In this document: piece after piece, positions 50,091-63,200 of the stretch
Position numbering within the stretch: the first letter of the stretch is position 1
Layout of the letters: each line of letters opens with the position of its first letter
Assembly: GCA_013397695.1 (NCBI GenBank)
Contig: VYZI01000002.1
Location: 5,171,422 to 5,235,421 of the forward strand
Length of the DNA: 64,000 nucleotides
Source: Centropus unirufus
Lineage: Eukaryota > Chordata > Aves > Cuculiformes > Centropidae
Reading direction: 5' to 3'
Notes under the pieces: model-generated
What the model was told of the DNA's origin: nothing
Database searches by the model: none
What the model saw: only the letters and a program-made list of their open reading frames with translations
Program-made: the position numbers and the translations under genes

Positions 50091-53000
50091 ATCTGAGGGA
50101 CTGCTTTCCATACCTGCTCCGACTTGCACTTATCTGCTCAGAGCATAGCTGGCTGGGCTTGTACTCAGTGCCAGGCCTGTCTGAATTCACCCAGGGGAGG
50201 CTCAAGTGGCAAAATGGTAACTGGTGGTAACAAAAGGAGTTACAAATGCTTCTCTGTCTGGCCTGGAAATGGCATGTCTTTTCCACAGCCACATCTCACC
50301 AGTATCACCTCAATGGCTGCAGTCTATTAGCACATCCCAGTTGGGCTCTTTTTTGGTGTCCAGCAGAAATTCTCAGCACCAGCTGAAAAAATGAATGCAT
50401 TTTATACCACTGGATTGCACCTTGCTCCTCTTCTCCCAGTCCTCTGGATCATCGCTGTGTACCTCTGCTCCAGCATCCCAGCCTCAGTCTGTGATGGTGA
50501 AACTGCATACAGCACATCCCTGGCTGACTTCATTGGCAGACTAGTGAACTTATCTACGTACATATATATGTATATCAAGTATTTTTTTTAATGTGGCTGC
50601 TCCTGAGATCAATTTTTAAGAACATACCAGAAAAAAAAAATAACGATCAGAGCAACTGTTAGGAGAGCACACAGGTCTGATACAACAGCTCAGAGTATTA
50701 CACAACTTGATTTGATACCTGCTGAAAAATTCCCGCACTCAGTGGCTGTCAAATGTTGGTCACCTGTTTGACATGAAATAAATTACATTTTAGTTTTCGA
50801 GAAGATTAGATTCATCATTAAATGTAAGACTGCTTCAGTTGTGACATATATTGTCACCTTTTGGGGATTCACATGTTTTTCTTTAGAGTGATTTGATGTA
50901 TGCAAGGCTATTTGTAGTCATCTTTTTTCTGTAAAACATCTATCTTACGTTCACACACTAAAATACCTGGTAAATAATGACCAAATTGAATACAACTGGA
51001 GAAACACAACAGAAATTTGACAGCAAAGGAAAAAGCCTAAGCAAGAAATCCAAACAAAGAGAATAAAAGCAAAGTGGTGAGTGTATAACATTGTGACTTA
51101 GCTGAAATAAAAACTCCTCTGGTTGTACAGACTGCTTACTTTTCTGGGTGAAAATTCTGCTTATTTTAGGCAGAATATGGTGGGGAAGAACCTACCCAGG
51201 GTTTGATGGAAGAACCACACTGAGATAGCCGTTTGGGGTCCCACCCAGAAGTCAACACCATCATCAGACCACAACCCGAGCGTGGTGGAGCGGCCCTAGA
51301 AGGTGGTTGTGATCTCCACGGTGTGGCTGATGAGATGACACTGACAATCCCATGACCGCGTAACTACCTTCTAAGACGGACACCCCTGAATATGTTCAGA
51401 AGGAAACAGGCACCATGGCAGCTTGCTATCCATACCATCTTGCAGACATGTTGTGCCAGGCAGATTTCCTCACTTTGAGCTTCCTTCAGTCTATTAACTT
51501 TAATACAGCCCTGATTGGCAGTTGCAGTGAAATCTGATTGGCAACAAACTCATTCAGGGACCCATGGCAGAAGACCTTGGCAATGTTGTGGTACCATCTG
51601 TACCATTCCACATGAACAGGAGGATGCAGGTCTCCTCCCAGGAGGACCAAGTGGCATGCCAGCTCCCATGGTGACAGCTCAGGCCTTCTTAATTGTCAAT
51701 GAGAGATGTATAGCCAAGTTTATGTCCTGGAAGTTTCGAAAAATCCAAACATAAGGCAGCAAGTGGAGAAGGGAGTACCCAAGTGCCCAAAGTCATGTGG
51801 GTGGGCCCAGGGGCATACACTGTCAGAATTAGGCCACTCTGTGGATGTTTTTGGGGATATACTGCCTACAAAATGACCCAGAGAGTGTTGTAAGCAATAG
51901 GAGCCTTCCAAGTGAACAATTTATGGTCATTTCATGATTATTAGATAACCCTCCAAAGTGCAAGATGGATCAGATTTGAGCTGGGATGATCCAACAGGAC
52001 AGTGAATAAATGCAATGCCTTTCTGACCTCAACAGGGCTCAGCCTACATACATAAAGTTGCAAAAATTCCCTTTGGAAAGTCAAAACTTAAATATATGGG
52101 GGTGTAAAGCAAATGAGGAAATACACAATGTTTTCTGTCAGTGGGCTGCACTGTCACATGTACTTGGGAAAAGAAAGGAGGAGACTTTTGCTAGGATGTT
52201 GGGGATGAAAGGAAGCAGACATAAGAGTGTTAGGTGGAGCAGAAGGCAGGCACAAGCACTTTGGGGTCAATGAGGGAAGAGGCATAGGGAGGAGCAGCGT
52301 TACCACAGGTACTGTAGGTAAGAGGAGGCATGACCTGGGTATTGGAGAGAGGGGACCCTCAGCTTGTGGGCCTGCGCTGCTCCCTGCTCTGGAGAACAGA
52401 CCTGGTCCTCAGTTCCCTACTCAGTTTAATACTGGGGCACCTGTGCAAGCACAAACCGAACATATCCAACCAGTTCCTCTAAAAGAGACAGTTTTGCCAG
52501 CACAAAAGCGTGCGCCAGTGTCACTAGATCAGCTATAACAAACATTTCAGTTAAACTGCCGCTGCGCTGACAAGGTCTGAGGAGGTAAGGACAGAAAATG
52601 TCTGTTCTTGTGTTACTCCTGGGTGTGTGACAGGAGAATATTTAGCCTCCTTCCAGTGAATGACACATATTTCAAGGGTATAAAAAAACAACTGACAATG
52701 TCACACTTCCAATGCCCCTAATTTTTCCTTGGGAAGTATTTTCAGCTGTGAATATGTATATATACCCTAATGACAGTCAGCTGTCACATCTGTAAACATA
52801 CATTTACCTCCCATTAAGGACTACTTGCCCCTCTTGGTGACCTTTCACCAGCTTTCCATACCCTGGCCATGTGGCACAGATGGTATAATCCTGTCAGGCT
52901 AAGGCAGGTGACAGTGCTGCTCAGTGTTTAGTAATCAGTGACTGTAATTAGCCAGACTGGACGCAGGCTCAGATAATAGGGCAGTCAACCAGCTGCCAGT

Positions 53001-54162
53001 CATGGGGCTTTTCCTGTGGACTGCAGGAGATGGAAAAGGAGATGATAGAAAAAAAGGCAAGCATTTTTTTCAGCACACTTTGTACAGAACCACGGATAAT
53101 GTTGTATATGGTGTTTGTTAATTAAAAAAAATATTATTATTCCAGTGACGGATAAAATGGTTTCACATCCCATGGGCATACAAGATCTTTCAGTTGGGGG
53201 TTAAATCCAATAGAGGTGTTAGGAGAGTGTTTAGCAGCACCAAAGCTTTTTTGCCTATTTAGAGGCTATCTTTTCACACTCCCTTTATGCAGACGTGTCT
53301 ACAAGCACACAAAATGTGCCTGGGTAAAGGACTCCAGGTTCACAATCCCTAAACCAACTGAAACACAGGAAAGTGCTGTCACTAAGCTACTAGCTGTCTG
53401 CATCCAGAGAGACGGATTTAAACAAACAAAATTAAATTTAGTTTTAGAGAAAATAAGGAAAAACTAAATTAATTTTAATGAAAGAGCTACTGTTAAAAAG
53501 TATGATGGGGTTATTGAAACTACCAGCATTAAGAGGTTGGAAGAAATACTTTTACTGATTTTATTTGTCTTTAGGGAGCTAGGTTATCATCCTCATTTCT
53601 GATCTTGTTTTAAATTACCCATTTAGACAATATATAAAGCTATGCATGCTATATTTAAGAGAAGTAAGCCATGGGCTGACCTGACCATATTTTCATGTGA
53701 GAGATGACTCACGGTCTCCTGGATGGTAGAAAATTCTCCATGCTGAGCAGATGCTCATGCTTACAGTTTGTTCAAGTGAAAGAGGTTTTAAAGGCAGAGG
53801 CAACCAGTCCTCTCACAGAGGAGAGTGGCATTCATTGCCTAGGAGAGCTTTTTTTTCCCTACTTCAATATTTCTTTCAGATTTCTAAGCATGTGCCTGTT
53901 ATTACAAAGACACTAATAAAGAAATATATTTATTAAAAAAACACAAATGCATACATCACAATGAATCCACTTCTCCCCTCTTTTATTACATATATTCCAA
54001 TGGCTTTTCTCTCCCTTCCCCTCCCAAATAATGCTATTTATCTGTATGGAGCAGATACCTTAATCTTTTGGGGGAAAAAGCAGAGAATAATTTCAATTTC
54101 CATGCATATATGAAAAGACATCCTAAATAGGCCAGAGAAAGAGGACCTGCATCTATAAATAA
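50091..54162. other. Mostly unique noncoding sequence
   Basis: No repeats were recognised with confidence. A duplicated CTGATTGGC (51,511-51,519 and 51,534-51,542) gives two close inverted CCAAT boxes. ORFs here are not supported. Confidence 0.5.
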
Positions 54163-54445
54163 ATTATTTCGAGGCGGGCGGTGGGATGGGGTTACACATC
54201 GCCATTGTGCAGAGAGGCTGCAATGCCTGACCCGGGAGTGCAGCTGTTGTGTCTATGCCGGGCACTCTGCCTCTGCCATTGTTCCCCCCATCACAACAGG
54301 CAAGTTGGGGGTGCGGGGGTGAAAGGATGGCTGTGCATTGATAACGCCTGGCACTATCACCGAGGGCGAGGATAGGCTTCTCAGCTGTGACACTATCAGG
54401 GTACGGGGGGTTTTGAGTCCCGTCCCGCCCCCACCTCCCCTCCCT
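54163..54445. promoter_or_regulatory. Short CpG-rich block with G-quadruplex motif, possible regulatory element
   Basis: About a dozen CpGs fall within roughly 280 bp, including gaggcgggcggtggg, tgacccgggagtgc, gtgcgggggtg and gagggcgagg. The surrounding DNA is CpG-poor. The end of the block holds the minus-strand G-quadruplex motif listed separately. SOX-like CCATTG strings (cgccattgtgc, gccattgttcc) and GATA-like strings (attgataac, ctatcagg) are present. It could be a small unmethylated regulatory element or an alternative promoter. No TATA box or confident first exon was found. Confidence 0.3.
54419..54444 (-). other. Potential G-quadruplex on the minus strand
   Basis: Five C-runs of 3, 3, 5, 4 and 3 bases with loops of 2, 1, 4 and 1 bases lie on the plus strand. 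The minus strand therefore has five closely spaced G-runs, which satisfies the usual G-quadruplex rule with short loops. It ends a CpG-rich block. Folding in vivo is not known. Confidence 0.6.
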
Positions 54446-57400
54446 GAATCAGCAGTTTTGGGAGATGTGAATGCATTCACCTCCTGCGTGTGCCAGCTGG
54501 ATCTCACCCAGACACACATACAGGATTGTGTCAACAGATGGTGTAAAAAGGGACAAAAAGGACAGTATTTCCAAACTGAATATGTAATATCAAACAGGTG
54601 TGGAGGTAAGAAAATGGTAATGAATAAAGAACACCGTACTGCGGAGAAGGGAGTCCACGTGGCTCCCAGCAGAACAGTGGGAGGGGAACTCATCATTGTT
54701 ACCCTGCTCTGCTCAACAAGGGGGGGGGTAATGGTCACCACCTCCCTGCGGCATCCCTTGTCCCCAGTAAAGCAGGGCGAGCAGGGACGGCACAGCCACA
54801 GGCCAGCCCTGACCTGAGGAGACAGTGGAGGTGGCGTCCCTGCAGCCCTTGAATCATCTACATTGCTGCCAGGCTCCCAGTGGCACCTCCCAAAGTCATG
54901 AGCAAAGATGCTTGGGCAGTCAGCACCCTAAAAGCAAACCTTGCTCAGCCCTCTCCTCCAGCTGGGGCAGAGGGAAGCCTCCCAGACAGGACACCAACAG
55001 CAGTGGTGTTTCCAGCTCCTGCTAGCTGCCCACCTGGCAGGAGGGGGGAAACACCCCACGACAGCAAAACCCGCAGTGACTGTACTAATCTAGGATTGTG
55101 CTGTCATCTCAGATGCACAAAGAACATCTGAGCTAGGGGTACTGAGCATTGGCAAAAAAAGGCTTCCAAGTCATGGGAGGCATTGTGAGGCCCATACCTC
55201 GCTGCAATGACCGATGCCCATTTCTGGGGACCTGCCAGCACCTAGGATGGCTCTCACTCATGGTGTGCCAAGGACTCTTGCCATCTGACCTCTAGGGCTG
55301 CATAGCACACATGGTATGATGAGCCTGGCTATGCAGGGGGGAATGTGTCTTCCAGCACCCAGCAGCAGAACCTTGCCTAGAATCCAAAACTCAAAGGACT
55401 ATTCACTCCCTAAAGGTGACAAAGCAGCCATGCCCTGATCCAGCCAGGGAGCCCATTACGGCCAAACTATTTGTATGTTTGTACCCCATGATGTTCATCC
55501 CATTTCACAAAATAACATGGCAGGGCCAAGGAGGGGCAAGTCATACTGTGCTGCTTCCACTGATACAACATCTCACCACCATAACTTCAGAGAACTTCCC
55601 CTTCCCAAAACCCAGAGGACATCTTCTCATTTATCAGCAGACTTCTCTCTGGTCTTTCCAAGATCCTCCTTGGCTGCTGAAGACAAGTATTCATCTTAAA
55701 ACTATTCTAAATTATTTTTTAAGTCTCTGTCTGGCTTCTCCATTTGTTTCCAGTTAGCGTGGGTCTCACTGCCTGACAGGGATGGTGTCACGTGTTAGTC
55801 TCACTGTTAAGACTGCTAACAGACACCAGGAGTAATGGATTTCTGATGCAAAAGCTGCAGTCACCTTCTGCAAGTGGGGTTAGAAACAAAGATATCTATT
55901 ATTGTGGGCCTGGGACTAACTCATCCAATGCTATTTTAATGGCTCCAGTTGCTGTCAGACAGTATATAGCTACTCTATAAACTCATTTCACATTGTTCTT
56001 TTGTAGGTGCCTAACCTGTATATTACTAAATTCTTTCTTTGACCTACCCCAATGTCATAGAGTGTGTCTGTGGCATATGCATTGTGTACGAATCCACCTT
56101 ATATTCGGAGATCTTACTTACAATCTGGTCCTCATCTGTTGTATGGAGAAGATGAGCATCCTGCTTTCATCACTTTCAAATTATTCTCTCCAGAATTGTG
56201 TTCAGCCAAAACTGAGCATGGCTATTTCCCCATCCTCTGTGACCTGTCAGCTGATTTCAACACAACTCTTCTTTATCTTGTAATGTTGCCCTCACTTCCC
56301 CAGCTTGGTTATTTCCTCCTTCCTCCCCCCTAGCTGGGTCAGTCAGAGGAATATTCCCAATCCATCCTCCAGCTTTGCTTGAAGGTGCCAGCAGGTCCTC
56401 ACCATGGCCCCATTCTCTTTTTTCCAGATTCCCTGTACCAGCTACCACCACAGGCACCCATATTTCAGGCTTTCTCCCAGCAGCCTCTTGTTTAACCTCT
56501 CTCTTTAATTCAGTAAAATAATTAAGTTACTGGAGAGTCCACCTTAATGTTCTTCTTTTCTGATGTGGCTACGAAAGATGCACCCAAAAGACTGATTGAT
56601 ACCGTCTCAGTTTTAACTTATATTGTCTCCCTGACACATCTTATCTGACACATGAAGGTCTCTGCACATCACAACCAGGGCCTCTGACCCCTATTGTCTT
56701 AATTATGGACTCAACGTGCTGCAGATATATAAATCATGGAAATTTAATCAGGCTTATTGCATTCCTCATCTGCCAGCACAGACTGATATGAAAGGTGCAA
56801 TGAAATAAAGGCTGTCCCAAATGAGAGGGAACAGCAATGTTATATTAAGCTTTTGAATATTTTCTCAAAGTAAAGCATCTCAGGGGGGACCTCTGCTCAC
56901 ACATACCCAGATGAAATCCCAAACTCAAGCTAGGTCATTTATTTTAAACTTCTGTTCACCACAGAAGACACAAGACTCAGAATGACAAGCCAGGTGTTCA
57001 TTTGCACAGGAGGTGGGAAGGGAGGAAAGCTCAAGAGGGGGTCCTGAGGATGCTCAGTGTCTTTTAGAAGTAAAAAAAACTCTGGGGAGAGAGCATGGGG
57101 CAGGTGAGTACAGGCTGCTGTATGGAACAAGTAGGCTAGGTTTCTGTCCTGCTCTATTCCCCACAGCCCTTTCTTTCCAGGCTGTGGTGATCCCTGGTTC
57201 CTCACCAGTCCCACCACAGTGTCCCCCTTTGCTCACCTGCTCCTTGCTGGTGGCACTGAAGAAAGAAGGAGTGAGTTTCTCTGTGCTTAAACCAACTTCA
57301 ATAAAAGCCCAGCCATGCAACAGCAAACTGTTGTCTCTACAGCTAGCTCAACCAGTTAGGGCACAGTAAATGCTACCAACTGGAGCAAGCTTTTAAGCAG

Positions 57401-58690
57401 ACATGTGGGGCAACTTGTCGGGTAATTTTAATTTCCTTAATCAGGTCCTGTAATAGTTGTTAAACAGCAACATCACCTTACAGTGCTGAGAACCTGACTT
57501 ATTCACAGGTTATTTCCTAGTAGGAAATGGAGGCTGGTAAAGTAAATCCACTCAGCATGGGGTACAGCTATAGAAAAGCCAAAATGCAAAATTAGGATGG
57601 AAAAAAAAATCTAATCTTGATATGAGGATTTGTGTGACGTGCAATAAGCATTTGTTGTCCAAAGGACACAGCACACTGAAGATTTTCATCACAGTGCATT
57701 GCCAGAGCCTGCATGATTAGCACCTATTGAAATCAATTAGTTTAATCACAGTAATATCCTCCAGGTCTGGATGGGTTTGTAAGACAAGCCCCAAAACCTT
57801 CTCTCTACTGGGAAAATTACCCATTACTGACAATGGCTACACCCTGGCAGATGCAGATGAATAAGTAAACACATTAAGCTGCTGAGGTAGAGTAGGACAA
57901 ACAGCCCTGGTACTGCTTAGTAACCACTCTGTGCTACTCATCTGCCAATGTGTTGGCTGCTGTTTAACTTGTAATGTTCTGACTGACACTCGGAGCTAAA
58001 CAGCGTTCAGCCTTTGTTCCTTTTGCAAGCAAAGTATGAAGTCTGGGTATTTTTTGTGGTTTTCAAAATAGCATTTAAAAACAAAGATGAAAGAGTTTTA
58101 TAATGCAGTAGAGCATAAAATCAATGCCGGAGAACTATTTTAGCTTCAAAACACTCCTATGAGCCTTGCTGTACGGGATGGAATACACAGATTATAGTCA
58201 GTATTAATAAGTAAAGATGAAAGCAGATATTGTGCAAAAATTCGTGGGGGAGGGGGTGCCGAATTAAGTACTAAGTCAGCCCGCCAGAACTGTCAAATGT
58301 GTTAGACTGTATTCACAAGCACTTGTGTGACATGCAGGCACAAAACACAAACATTTGTTTAGTTTCTGTAATTTTGCTTTTTTCGAGTAAAAGGTGTTTT
58401 TTTTAGGAGTGCTTTTATCTACAAGCTGGAATTTTAAATGTCCTACATCCTGCAAGAACTGTTTGAAGCAGTTCCAGAGAACTGCTTTTCATTAGCAAGT
58501 GCTGACTCAACAATCTGCAGAAATGTATTCAGTTCATAAAAAAAAAATAATTAAGGCATATTATTTGGTTTGACATCTGAAAATATAAATAATTTCATTT
58601 GGGCTTCATCATTTCAACCACTATACTGTAAAAGGTAAGATTTCAAATATGTTTATCACTTAAAAATCAAAATAATAAAGCCAAAATAAC
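54446..58690. other. Mostly unique noncoding sequence
   Basis: ORFs of 113-159 codons at the start of this stretch have no family features. A short CATTGAAATCAATT-like string lies at 57,724-57,737 and may be a worn copy of the palindromic core. Confidence 0.5.
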
Positions 58691-58741
58691 CCGTTTGATT
58701 TCAGTGAAGTCTTTGATAGGAGTTATTTTGATGACTTCAAG
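58691..58741. repeat. Degenerate 'TTGATTTCAGTGGAGT'-type repeat core
   Basis: 'gtttgatttcagtgaagtct' and then 'aggagttattttgatgactt' resemble the 'ttgatttcagtggagttactcctgat' and 'ttgacttcaa' units of the same sauropsid repeat class. The match is short and diverged. Confidence 0.3.
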
Positions 58742-59078
58742 CAAAGCAACCCCTAACTATCATTTATCAGAAAAATTTGAAATTTAAGTCTTTTATATAA
58801 ATTTCAGAAAAAAAAAAAAAAAGTGGTGGCCTTTCTTAAGGAATATAAATACTGAATTTAGGCAAATGCTGATATAATTGTGCCCAGCACCCCAGGCCCA
58901 GGGATTTACTTGAAGTGAATAACTGGCTGTCATATAAAGCTGGACATACGCGGTATAAGTTTGGACATGAAGCCTACAGGGCTGCCAGGGCAGGGCACTG
59001 GAAGCTTTTCAGGCTACTCTAATAAAATCCAGCATCACGGTTACTGCTTTTCTGCAAAATAAGCAAGTCTATACTTAC

Positions 59079-59216
59079 ACTTTTTCTCATTCCGGTCCAC
59101 GGTGTAAAAACACCTGTAATGGTAAATAGCAGGCTTGGGGAAACTCACTGGCCTTGAGACTCTGCGGTGTGTTCGCACCCCTGCTCTTGGCCTTTCTCGC
59201 ACCTCAAAAGGGAATG
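59079..59216 (-). CDS. Candidate internal coding exon, gene unidentified
   Basis: On the minus strand a 138-nt segment is bounded by an acceptor (ttcttattactcacag, just above 59,216) and a strong donor (gtaagt at 59,078-59,073). One frame is open throughout. With phase-1 introns on both sides it encodes 45 full codons, beginning FPFEVRERPRAGVRTHRR and ending YTVDRNEKK, plus split codons. The length is a multiple of three with equal phases, as expected for a real cassette-type exon. Five CpGs occur within 138 nt in a CpG-poor area. An internal GTGAGT at 59,146-59,151 and a 'ttaccattacag' acceptor-like site could split it. I do not recognise the protein; it is Arg-rich, then has an aromatic YHYRCFYTV stretch. 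Exon-like segments also arise by chance, so confidence is limited. Confidence 0.3.
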
Positions 59217-59699
59217 CTGTGAGTAATAAGAACCTATCTGTATCAACTTTATCAGCTAACAAGTGAAAGATGTGATTTATTTACATTTCATACCAAACCA
59301 CAATGGTGTAGGCATTACTCTCCGTGCTCTTTTTCCAAGCCCCTCATTATCTAGTTGAGAACAGGGTGGCTCAAATCATATCCATTCACCACAAGATACA
59401 AGAAAATTTGAAGCCAACAGCTCTCTGTCTCTGGGAAGTTTACTGATGTCGTTTGCTTGTCCCTGCCCCAGTTTGTTTTCTGTTCAGCCAGCCTGTAGAA
59501 ATAGCCCTGAGAAGCATAGATTCTTCCTCTCATCCCTTGTTCATCTTCAGATGAACAGTCCTTCAGATTTAGCCCATAGCAAGCATCAACAAATAGGTTT
59601 ACCCTACAGCCACAAACTCTCCAGACTCAAGACCCACCATGTGCTCTCGGTAAAATCACCTAAATAGCCTGGCTCCTCCACTGACAAATTTTTCGCACA

Positions 59700-60200
59700 G
59701 TGGGATCTTCTTCCATGAATTTCTTGGTGTTGTTTTGTATCCTGTGCTACCTCTCAGCATTCAAAACATGCACCAACAAGTTCCACACCACAAGTCCAGC
59801 AAGCTCTTAGACATCTAAATCTTGATGGAAAGAGGTAAGGAACAATCAGTCTCTCTGTTGTTTTTCCTCAAAATTGAAGAGTCTTCCAAGTCACTCCTTG
59901 TGAGAGGCTATATCCATATTTTTCTTATTTCCTTTGTCTGAATTTTCTCCAGTTCTCTACTACCCTTTTTAAGAGGATAGGACATATGTAGGGATTTATA
60001 CAGCCCCTTTTGTTCTCTATTTCTTTTCTAATAATTCATAACATTTCATTTACTTTTTTATTGCTAGTGAGATTTAAACTGATGCTTGCACAAGAACTGT
60101 TCATTGTAATTCCAAAATCTCATTCCTGATTGGTAACATTTAATTCAGAGCCCATCACTCTACATGGAGAGTTAAGATTGCTTTTCTCCAAGGTAACACT
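59700..60200 (-). mobile_element. Old CR1-type LINE fragment (ORF2 C-terminus plus 3' flank)
   Basis: The plus strand reads as the complement of an old CR1 ORF2. It starts with 'cttccatgaatttcttggtg' (59,709 on) and 'aacaagttccacaccacaag' (59,775 on; complement of the WNSL region). Next are 'gaattttctccagttctcta' (59,940 on) and a block at 60,025-60,170 ending in 'agagcccatcactctacatg'. All pieces are collinear with the family, and decay is similar to the 35,530 copy. Both copies share the segment around the RDLGV and MPLYK parts of ORF2, so they likely belong to one subfamily. No open frame remains. Confidence 0.7.
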
Positions 60201-63200
60201 AAAAAACACTAAAAAAGAAGCCCAGAAAGAATTGGTGGGTTTCTTTTGAAAACTCTTAATTTTCTAAGTTAAATTATTTGGAAGTACCAATTTTATTAAA
60301 GACCAATCAGAAAAATAAAATATTAAAGTTCTTGAGAATAAATAGCTCTACTTGCATGTCCTCTTAAACTGTAAACATGATAATGTATATACACACACCC
60401 ACTGTTCAGAAAATCCGTTCTTTCCTTATTTTCCCTGGCTTCATCTGATCTACTTTGAAATCACAACAAAGGAAAGATATTTTAGGTGATCATTACATTA
60501 CATGACCTACAATAAAGATAAACAATATTATTTTCACCCAGCATTCACATATTGTGTCATAAGTGTTAGATAGGATCTTATCCAGTACAAACACAAGAAT
60601 TCATGTTTCATTTCCTTTATTTCTAGTAAAAGGCAGATTACATCTTACCACACTGTACTACACACTTTCATTTCATAAAAACAACCCCTCTTTAATTTCT
60701 CTGTCAATTTAATTCTGAAGTGTTAATTGTCACATTTATATTGCATGTTATAGTCCCTGCTCTGATAGCTTTATGATTTCCCCTTTTAATAGTGGATCAG
60801 TGGAACGAGGTTGGCATGAAGACCAGTAAACAGCAAAGCATTCGCTTCTTGCTCAGGTAACTCATGGTGGGTAACAACTGGGTAACCAGACAAATTAATG
60901 AAGGCAAAATTCTTCCTGTCCATCTTCTTCACGCAGTGGGATTTGCTAGAAACCTGTCTGTTGCCTGAAAGGAGACACATGGCTTCCTGCATTGGTGTAA
61001 AGAATAAGGACAACATTCCTGTCCATGTTGTCAAGCTAAGGTCTTATTTTGCTGAGCCCCTTTGAAGGGAAACAATACGTCATAACTGTCCCACCCCAGG
61101 AGTCCTCTCCTCTTCTGTTAAAATATTAATACGTGGAGATAGGTTAGACAATATCTGCAACTACTTTGTTCGCTAGAAATGTCTTTAGTGAGTCAACCTG
61201 ACACTTGCTGTTATAATATATTCATTAACTGTTTTGTTCTTCGGAGTTTATTTACATTGGCTTAGTGGATAAATGAGAGAAAATTCTTGACTTTATTTTC
61301 CCAGCTACCTTGTTTGTTCTTACGTGGCTCCTGGTCCACCCAGCTAACCACTGCTCCTGTGGTGGGCTCATAAAGCACTATCACCACCCAGGCACGTATA
61401 ACATGCATTATTTATACATCCATCCTCTGATCAGTCAGTGCCTCCTGTTCTTTATCACTTTGGCCATCCTCCAAGTTACAATACCATCACTGGAGTGTAT
61501 TTAAACTTGTACAAAGTTCTCAGAAAAATCCTCCCAGGTTGAGAGGTTGTTTTGAGATCGACTGAGGTTGCTCTGAGATTTTCAGTGCTGGGCAGATGAT
61601 GACTGAAACTGAAATGACCCCACAGATTTTAGTTTTTGAGCTTTCTCACCCTTTCAAAGCCTTCCCAGCATACTAAGCACCAGAACCTGAGGAACAGGGG
61701 AAGCTGGGATGTGTAAAACCTCAAATATTCATTTCCACTTTGGACTTTGAAAGAAGCTTCAGTCATTTTGTATTTTGCCTGAATCACTTCACTGTGTACA
61801 TAGTTCAGATGGTCAACTGGTAAAATAAACCCCTAACTTTATGTGTAAGTCTCAGCCTTGTACTAAGTTGCAGAAGAATCATCCGATGAAGGCTGAGGTG
61901 ATAGTACCTCAGATAGGGACAAAAAATCCTACAGCTCTGTAAACATAAAAAAGATTCTGGGATAATATCATCAATATGTGGCATTAAATATGAACAGCAC
62001 TACCAGCTGGTGAGATGGGAGGGAAGGGTCACCAAGATGCCACAATTGCCTGCTCCTTGCATTTCACAGACCCTAAGGACTGTCACAGCAGCACATGCCA
62101 AGTGGACAGAGAGAAAAAGTTCTGCTGAAACTATACAACCAGCTCCTACATAGAAGTGTTCATCTTCAGAGCCTTTGTAGGGTCTTCACAGAGCCACGCA
62201 GCTCTGGGACATAGCAATACCAGTGCTAGCCTGTTCAAAAAGCAAGCTACAATACTCCTCCCTTCTTTCAGAAGATCCTGACCTTACTTGTGGAGGCAAG
62301 TTCCATGTCTCTGTGAAGTGAAAGTTACTGGATTAGCTTGGAAGGACTTGGCCTATGGCTGTTGGAGGTTTTCACAAGTAGATTCCTCATGTGCCTCTGG
62401 AAATGCTTTGTACAAGACAGGAAATGCTTGTGAAGTGTTTTTGACTGAGATTCCAGGTTTATAAGGGTGTCTTATGATCTGCATGGCACTATATAGAATA
62501 GGCAGAAAAGTGCAGGTTTTTTTTTCTATTATATATGCAAGACTACAATCAAGGAATGACAAAAACTACCTTTGCCTTTTGGGATGAAGTAAGCAAATTA
62601 ATCATTTACTTCCCAAGAGTGTTACAGAGTTGAAGGGCACAGAAGCATTAAATTTGTTAGGCAATAATTACAAACGAAATATGGTGTTGTAGATTATGCA
62701 TCCAAACATGACTTTCTGTTTTAGAACTTACCTTGGTGCAAGTTAAGTCTAGCTAATACTAACACACAAGATCTTTAAATCTACACATAATAAACAGAGC
62801 ACTTCAGTTTCATCTATTTGGATTTATAAACAACATAAGTGCAACAATCTGGTGCTGTGCCACAAAAATACAGTTCTTGGAACAAGAGGCCCACAATTCA
62901 TTGTTTCCATAGCACACGGCAAAGTTTATACTAATGAAACACAACCACCCCATTTGCAAATAATGTACACATCACAGCTCGTCTCCTAAAACTCATTAAA
63001 ACTGACAACAATCTAACTTTGTCCTGGCAATCAAATAACTCAAAATGTTTCAGGCTTGGGGGAGGAAATAAAAGCTTAAAAACTGTGGTACTTCTGCTTA
63101 CCAAGTTAAAAGTGCTGTGTCTGAAAATACTTTATATAGGGAGGGGAAACCAGCTTCTGCAGTCAGTTGCTGGCAAGTTAGGGCTATTGAGATCAAACCA

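Noticed and set aside
54253..54817. Overlapping 162- and 159-codon ORFs on opposite strands
   Set aside because: They sit at and beyond the GC-rich block, where stop codons are rarer. Proline/glycine runs come from the C/G tracts, and there is no family match.
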